Program-made: the position numbers and the translations under genes
Part shown: in pieces, positions 60,127 through 64,000 of the stretch
Layout: the number at the start of each line of letters is the position of its first letter
Position numbering within the stretch: the first letter of the stretch is position 1
Source of the DNA: Agromyces humatus
GTDB lineage: Bacteria > Actinomycetota > Actinomycetes > Actinomycetales > Microbacteriaceae
NCBI RefSeq assembly: GCF_021228295.1
Contig: NZ_JAJQPD010000009.1
Location: 1-64,000 of the forward strand
Reading direction: 5' to 3'
Length of the DNA: 64,000 bases
Notes under the pieces: generated by a model
Database searches by the model: none
What the model saw: the letters and a program-made list of their open reading frames with translations, nothing else
Told to the model about the DNA's origin: nothing

Positions 60127-60801
60127 ATGGCGGACTCCACTCCCGAGAACTGGCGACGCGTCGACCAGTACCTCGCAACGACACTGATCGACGACGACCC
60201 GAGCCTGACGGCCGCGGTCTCCGACGCCACCGCCGCGGGCCTGCCCGCGATCGAGGTCACGCCCCTGTCGGGCAAGCTGCTGCACCTGCTCGCACGCATG
60301 TCGGGCGCGCGGCGCGTGCTCGAGGTGGGCACGCTCGGGGGCTACTCGACGATCTGGCTCGCACGCGGCATCCCGAACGACGGACGGGTGGTGACCCTCG
60401 AACTCGAACCGCGACACGCCGACATCGCCCGCGCGAACCTCGAGCGGGCCGGCGTGTCGCAGAAGGTCGAGATCATCGTCGGGCGTGCCGCCGACAGCCT
60501 GCGGCGCATCGCCGAGCGCGGCGACGAGCCGTTCGACCTCGTGTTCATCGACGCCGACAAGGAGTCGAACACGATCTACATCGACTGGGCGATCCGCCTC
60601 GGACGGCCGGGCACCGTCATCGTGGTCGACAACGTCGGACGCACGGGCGAGGTCGCCGACCCGCACAGCACCGATGCCATGGTGGTCGGCACCCAGCGGG
60701 GGCTCGAGTTGCTGGGTGCCGATCCGCGAGTGGATGCCACGGCGTTGCAGACCGTCGGATCGAAGGGGTGGGACGGGGTCGCGGTCGCGATCGTCGTGTG
60801 A
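60127..60801 (+). CDS. Class I SAM-dependent O-methyltransferase
   Basis: 224 aa. Caffeoyl-CoA/catechol O-methyltransferase-type fold: SAM-binding VLEVGTLGGYSTIWLA, acidic VTLELEPRHADIARANL, metal ligands in LVFIDADKESN and VVDNVGRTG. Methylates a hydroxyl or catechol acceptor of unknown identity. Start ATG 60127 fits the leaderless promoter. Confidence 0.9.
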   Translation: MADSTPENWRRVDQYLATTLIDDDPSLTAAVSDATAAGLPAIEVTPLSGKLLHLLARMSGARRVLEVGTLGGYSTIWLARGIPNDGRVVTLELEPRHADIARANLERAGVSQKVEIIVGRAADSLRRIAERGDEPFDLVFIDADKESNTIYIDWAIRLGRPGTVIVVDNVGRTGEVADPHSTDAMVVGTQRGLELLGADPRVDATALQTVGSKGWDGVAVAIVV

Positions 60802-60815
60802 CGCCGCTGCAGGCC

Positions 60816-61039
60816 TCACGGGAGGAGCGAGAACCCCTCGCGGACGGCCGCCACCGAGAGCTCACCGTCGAATGCGGCGAACGTCGAGCACGTGGGCTCG
60901 ATGAGCCGCGCCGCCCGTGCGCTTGCAAGCTGGACGGCGTCGTACGCCCGAAGTCCGTGGATCGCCGTGAGCTCAGCAGCACGCTCGAGGATCTCGTTCG
61001 TCAACTGCAACGTGACGAGCTATCGGCCACGACCGACAT
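60816..61039 (-). pseudogene. Remnant of a VapC-type PIN toxin with internal deletion
   Basis: The C-terminal 64 residues of a PIN toxin remain open (LTNEILERAAELTAIHGLRAYDAVQLASA...FAAFDGELSVAA). Twenty-nine bases upstream, in another frame, ATG 61039 reads MSVVADSS, the normal VapC start, then hits a stop after four more codons. About 60 central residues are missing and the two parts are out of frame. No antitoxin gene remains. The 64-residue ORF starts at TTG and is unlikely to be functional. Confidence 0.75.
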
Positions 61040-61077
61040 TCGGCCCAGCCGCCGGGTGGGCCCTGGCGCCGCGAGAC

Positions 61078-62355
61078 TCAGAACCCGCCGCCGTCGCCGC
61101 CGAAACCCCCGACACCCCCGTCGAAGCCCCCGACGCCCCCGTCGAAACCCCCAGTGCCGAACCCACCACCGCCGGAGCCTGCGATCCCACCGCCGCCGTC
61201 GCCTGCGAAGTACCCGCCCACGAACCACCTGCCGGTGTCGCCGGTCAGCGGCACGCCGAACCTGGAGTCCTCGCCCCGCTGCAGCAGCCCGCCGCCGACG
61301 CGAATGGGCTGCGACAGCCGGGTTGCCATGAGGCCGAGGCACGACGCCAGGCGATCCGCCGAGAACGGGGCCGACGAGCGGTACCAGGTCGGCACGGTTC
61401 CCGACGTCTCGGCGACCTCAGCGAACCGTCGGATCACGGATGCCTCGTCGAACAGCACGGCCCAAGGCAGCAGCTGCTCCCCCGCGGCCACGGTCGCGAC
61501 ATCCGTGCTCGCGACGACCTCACCCAGCTGGTTCGCCCGCTCACGGAGTTGCAGCCCGGCCGCGTTCAGCGGGATCCAGCGTGACAGCAGCACGCGCAGC
61601 CCGAGCGCCAGCCCGCCGATGACGATCGCGCTCCACGAGATCGAGTTCGTCAGATCGTCGCGAAGGCCGAGGGTGATGAACCCCAACACGACTCCGAGTG
61701 CACCGCCGATCGTGGCGGCCCTGAACCGGCCGGCCGGGCGCGGTTCGCGGTACCAGTCCGCCGCGTCGCGGAACCCGTTGCGCGTCACCGTGAGGAGGGC
61801 GGGGTTCTCGTTCACGACGCGGTCCACGTCGACGCTCGAGCCGCGCGCGACGGTGCGCGTGCCGGACGCGAGTCCCGGCGTGAGCATCGCGAGCACGGTG
61901 TCGTCGGTGATGTCGCCGGACTCCCTGTTCCACCCGACGACCATCGGATAGTCGCCGTCGAAGACGAGGTGGATGTCCTGTGCGCGGCCCACCTCGCCGT
62001 CGCGAACGTCGCGCCGGTCGCGGATGGCGATGACGCCGCTGCCGGCGAGCAGCATGACGGTCGCCGGCAGCCAGCGTGCCGACGCCGGGCCCGACACGAA
62101 TCCGACGGAGAGCAGTCCGGCGGTCTCGGGGTCGGTGACGGCGACCGCGGTGTCGGGGTCGGGCTTCCGCAGCCACGCCACGATGAGGGATCCGACGCAG
62201 ACCGCCGCGGTCAGCGCGCCGGCCAGCGCGAGCAGCGGCAGCAGGGACGTGCCGAGGGTTCCATTCGCAGCTGCCGCGAACGACTCGGTGCGGGTACCGG
62301 CGTTCGCGAGGTCCACGACGACCTGATGCAGCGCCGAGACGGCCATTCGTCCCAT
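61078..62355 (-). CDS. DUF2207-like membrane protein with Gly-rich tail
   Basis: 425 aa. Helices near residues 37-62 (LPLLALAGALTAAVCVGSLI) and mid-protein (ATIGGALGVVLGFITLG; IVIGGLALGLRVLLSRWIPL). A soluble part carries TWYRSSAPFSADRL, and the tail is GGFDGGVGG repeats, as in DUF2207 proteins. Shorter than typical (~550-600) and lacks the usual secreted N-terminal domain. TAGCCT six bases before the ATG supports this start and a leaderless message. Function unknown. Confidence 0.75.
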   Translation of the reverse strand: MGRMAVSALHQVVVDLANAGTRTESFAAAANGTLGTSLLPLLALAGALTAAVCVGSLIVAWLRKPDPDTAVAVTDPETAGLLSVGFVSGPASARWLPATVMLLAGSGVIAIRDRRDVRDGEVGRAQDIHLVFDGDYPMVVGWNRESGDITDDTVLAMLTPGLASGTRTVARGSSVDVDRVVNENPALLTVTRNGFRDAADWYREPRPAGRFRAATIGGALGVVLGFITLGLRDDLTNSISWSAIVIGGLALGLRVLLSRWIPLNAAGLQLRERANQLGEVVASTDVATVAAGEQLLPWAVLFDEASVIRRFAEVAETSGTVPTWYRSSAPFSADRLASCLGLMATRLSQPIRVGGGLLQRGEDSRFGVPLTGDTGRWFVGGYFAGDGGGGIAGSGGGGFGTGGFDGGVGGFDGGVGGFGGDGGGF

Positions 62356-62361
62356 GTGCGG

Positions 62362-62367
62362 AGGCTA
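62362..62367 (-). promoter_or_regulatory. -10 box TAGCCT, leaderless DUF2207-like gene
   Basis: On the minus strand TAGCCT is followed by six bases and ATG 62355. Confidence 0.4.
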
Positions 62368-62410
62368 CTCCCGTGGAGCCCGACGGGGCTATCGCAGCCC
62401 ACGCCGAGCG

Positions 62411-62841
62411 ATGCGCAGGGTCATTTCTGTACAGTTCGGGCCGATGCCGCCGGCGCCGAGCCCGTCGTCATCGGCTCGCACCGGCACGCCGATGCCGTGC
62501 TCGTTCCGTTCGCTCGATACCGCGAGCTCACCGCGACCGAGCGAAACCCGAGCCCCTTCCTCCCCGAGCTGCAGCGCCGAGGCGCGACCATCGCGCGGTT
62601 GGCGCGGGCGAACCACGCCGACAACGTTCGCGTGTTCGGCTCGGTCGCGCGCGGTGACGACGGGCCGACGAATGACGTAGATCTCCTGGTCGATCCCGAC
62701 GACGAAACGACCCTCTTCGACCTCGCGCAGCTCGAGATCGACCTCGAGACGCTTCTCGACCGCAGGGTCGATGTCGTGTCGAGCCGGTCGCTCGACCCGA
62801 TCCGCGACCGTTCCATCTTCGACGACGCGCTGCCGCTGTGA
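62411..62841 (+). pseudogene. Phd-like/MntA-type antitoxin, frame broken near start
   Basis: From 62497 to the stop an MNT nucleotidyltransferase is open with the GSx10DxD motif (GSVARGDDGPTNDVD). Upstream in the same frame lies a Phd-like segment (ADAAGAEPVVIGSHRHADAV) with no start codon. An ATG at 62411 gives MRRVISVQFG one frame off. Adding one G to the GGG at 62438-62440 would join both into a continuous ~144-residue Phd-MntA fusion. As it stands translation may begin at GTG 62497 (~115 aa), or the gene may be disrupted, or the base missing from the assembly. MntA AMPylates and neutralises HepT. Confidence 0.6.
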
Positions 62842-63173
62842 AGGCCGATGCGCGCATCGATCGCCGGCTCAGCGACCTTCTCGCGAGCCTGGAAACCGCA
62901 GCCCGACTCGTCGATCGAGGACGCGCGGCCTTCGACACCGACCCCGCGATCGCACTCGCATTCGAGGCGCTGTCGAACCGGGTGGGCGAGATCGCGAAAC
63001 GGCTGACCGCAGCGGACGCGACCCGGTTCAGCCAGCCGATCTGGGCACAGGCCGCGCGCAATCGCGACGTCGTCGTGCACCATTACGACCGCATCGATCG
63101 CGACGCCCTCTGGAAGACGGTGACCCTGAGCTTCCCCGAACTGCGCGCCGCCGCAGCTGCCGCTCGCGCCTGA
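62838..63173 (+). CDS. HepT-like HEPN toxin
   Basis: 111 aa. HEPN/DUF86 four-helix protein. The RX4HXY RNase motif is intact (RDVVVHHY within RNRDVVVHHYDRI). The toxin of MntA/HepT systems cleaves RNA unless its Tyr is AMPylated by MntA. GTG start overlaps the antitoxin stop (GTGA). The toxin looks intact although the antitoxin frame upstream is irregular. Confidence 0.85.
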   Translation: MKADARIDRRLSDLLASLETAARLVDRGRAAFDTDPAIALAFEALSNRVGEIAKRLTAADATRFSQPIWAQAARNRDVVVHHYDRIDRDALWKTVTLSFPELRAAAAAARA

Positions 63174-63185
63174 GCCGGGTCGATC

Positions 63186-63848
63186 TCAGCAGAACGGCTC
63201 ACCCATCCAATCCACGATCGCTTCGATGCGCAGGCGACGGGGATCGTCCCCATTCGAGACCACGGATGCCGCGAACTCGCGCCGCACGGACGCGAGGGGT
63301 GTGCCGTCTTCGGCCACGGCGTCGCTGCCACTGGTGAGGTCGAGCAGTGTGTCCTCGCGGCAGTACGCGAAGTGCACCCGCGCACCATCCGTGTCTTCGA
63401 TGCGTCGCAGGACGAAGGCATCGCTCACCTCGACGCGTATCTCGACCGGTGTCGGCCCATGCAGGGTCGTGGGGAAGTGCGCACGCACTTGATCCTCCAT
63501 CGCCGGCGTGAGAATGTCGCTCAGGTCGCCGCCGTGCGGATCTCCGTTCCGTGTGATCGAGTGGTACTCGTCGGTGTAGGCATCGAGCACCGCCACTGAC
63601 GTGGCGAGCGCATCATCGTCGTCGGCGAAGAATCCTCCGGTGAGCTCGGTATACGGCTGCTCGTCACCGAGACCGCCGCCGGTGACGGTCAAGCCGTCAT
63701 CGGGGTCGCCGTCGATCACTTCCCGCGCCGGCGCGGCGGGAGCAGGGTTCGGCGGCGGAACGCATCCAGTGAGGAAGAGGCTGACGAGCAGCACCGCTGC
63801 CGCGCCTGAGCGCAGGCGCCGGCCGGTGATCGCGAATTCGTGTGGCAT
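63186..63848 (-). CDS. Putative lipoprotein, paralogue of 10213-10791
   Basis: 220 aa. Signal with lipobox LTGC (Cys ~29). The mature domain (DDALATSVAVLDAYTDEYHSI; DILTPAMEDQVRAHF; FAYCREDTLLDLTSG; C-terminal WMGEPFC) shares layout and the YC(R)xD...W.G..FC ending with the other lipoprotein. Function unknown. TAGCTT six bases before the ATG indicates a leaderless message. Convergent with the HEPN toxin gene, 12 bases apart. Confidence 0.75.
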   Translation of the reverse strand: MPHEFAITGRRLRSGAAAVLLVSLFLTGCVPPPNPAPAAPAREVIDGDPDDGLTVTGGGLGDEQPYTELTGGFFADDDDALATSVAVLDAYTDEYHSITRNGDPHGGDLSDILTPAMEDQVRAHFPTTLHGPTPVEIRVEVSDAFVLRRIEDTDGARVHFAYCREDTLLDLTSGSDAVAEDGTPLASVRREFAASVVSNGDDPRRLRIEAIVDWMGEPFC

Positions 63849-63854
63849 GTCGCG

Positions 63855-63860
63855 AAGCTA
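63855..63860 (-). promoter_or_regulatory. -10 box TAGCTT, leaderless lipoprotein gene
   Basis: On the minus strand TAGCTT is followed by six bases and ATG 63848. Confidence 0.4.
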
Positions 63861-63984
63861 GATGCCGCTGGGCATACCCGGTCGGGTTCGGAGGCGTCGG
63901 GTGGAGAATTCAGACGGGGCGCGCGCTGTGGAGGACGGGTTCGCCCGGCGCGTCGGTCGGCAATCGGACGGGAGGGCGCCCGGG

Positions 63985-64000
63985 CTTGGGCACTTGGGCA
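63985..64000. repeat. Octamer array CTTGGGCA, start (2 copies seen)
   Basis: Two perfect copies of CTTGGGCA reach the window edge, so more may follow. In rotated form the unit is CACTTGGG, one or two bases different from the arrays at 1-107 and 10891-10954. Confidence 0.6.

Noticed and set aside
55409..63173. Toxin-antitoxin cluster as the core of a genomic island or prophage
   Set aside because: No integrase, tRNA or attachment repeats, and ordinary metabolic genes lie between the loci.

Overview
The window is high-GC, densely packed bacterial DNA. Frequent GTG starts, (A/G)TGA stop/start overlaps, TANNNT-type -10 boxes placed 6-7 nt before start codons, and gene content (DUF222/HNH protein, RpiR/ROK-controlled CUT1 sugar importers, secreted S8 and M14 peptidases, VapBC) point to an actinobacterium, most likely Microbacteriaceae (Agromyces-like). 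That placement is inference; there is no rRNA in the window. I see no tRNA, rRNA, CRISPR, prophage or insertion sequence, and no gene-free stretch above 300 bases.

Layout. 1-107 is an octamer tandem array cut by the window edge. 278-8122 (minus) is a seven-gene operon for cell-wall sugar recovery: ABC importer (binding protein, two permeases), NagZ-like glucosaminidase, AnmK kinase, MurQ etherase and an RpiR regulator. A BadF-type amino-sugar kinase diverges from it at 8231. 9383-10791 holds two secreted proteins. 10891-10954 is a second octamer array, followed by a reductase, an acetyltransferase and an AidB-like flavoprotein. 14158-17262 is a secreted M14 carboxypeptidase, and 17364-20512 an unusual GTPase/membrane-protein pair (DUF3482/DUF2868-like). 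20781-24586 is a heterodimeric ABC exporter, followed by a class II amidotransferase and an MFS permease.

27093-40436 is an extracellular protein-digestion cluster: two tandemly duplicated modules, each a ~1,290-residue S8 protease divergent from a TrmB/LuxR-like regulator of identical length (320 aa), then a second M14 carboxypeptidase. 40550-46698 contains small metabolic genes, a multidomain protein with two S1-like repeats, and a DUF222/HNH protein. 46869-54608 is an alpha-mannosidase operon with its own ABC importer and a ROK repressor; matching operator-like sequences lie before the importer and before the repressor. 54796-64000 is a mixed region with three toxin-antitoxin loci in different states (intact VapBC, a VapC remnant with an internal deletion, and a MntA/HepT pair whose antitoxin reading frame is broken), hydrolases, a DNA-repair methyltransferase, an O-methyltransferase, a DUF2207-like membrane protein and a lipoprotein. 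A third octamer array begins at the right edge.

The most unusual signals are non-coding: related CACTYSGG octamer arrays at three places, and palindromic REP-like elements inserted in frame into nagZ, anmK, the mannosidase, aidB and the GTPase.
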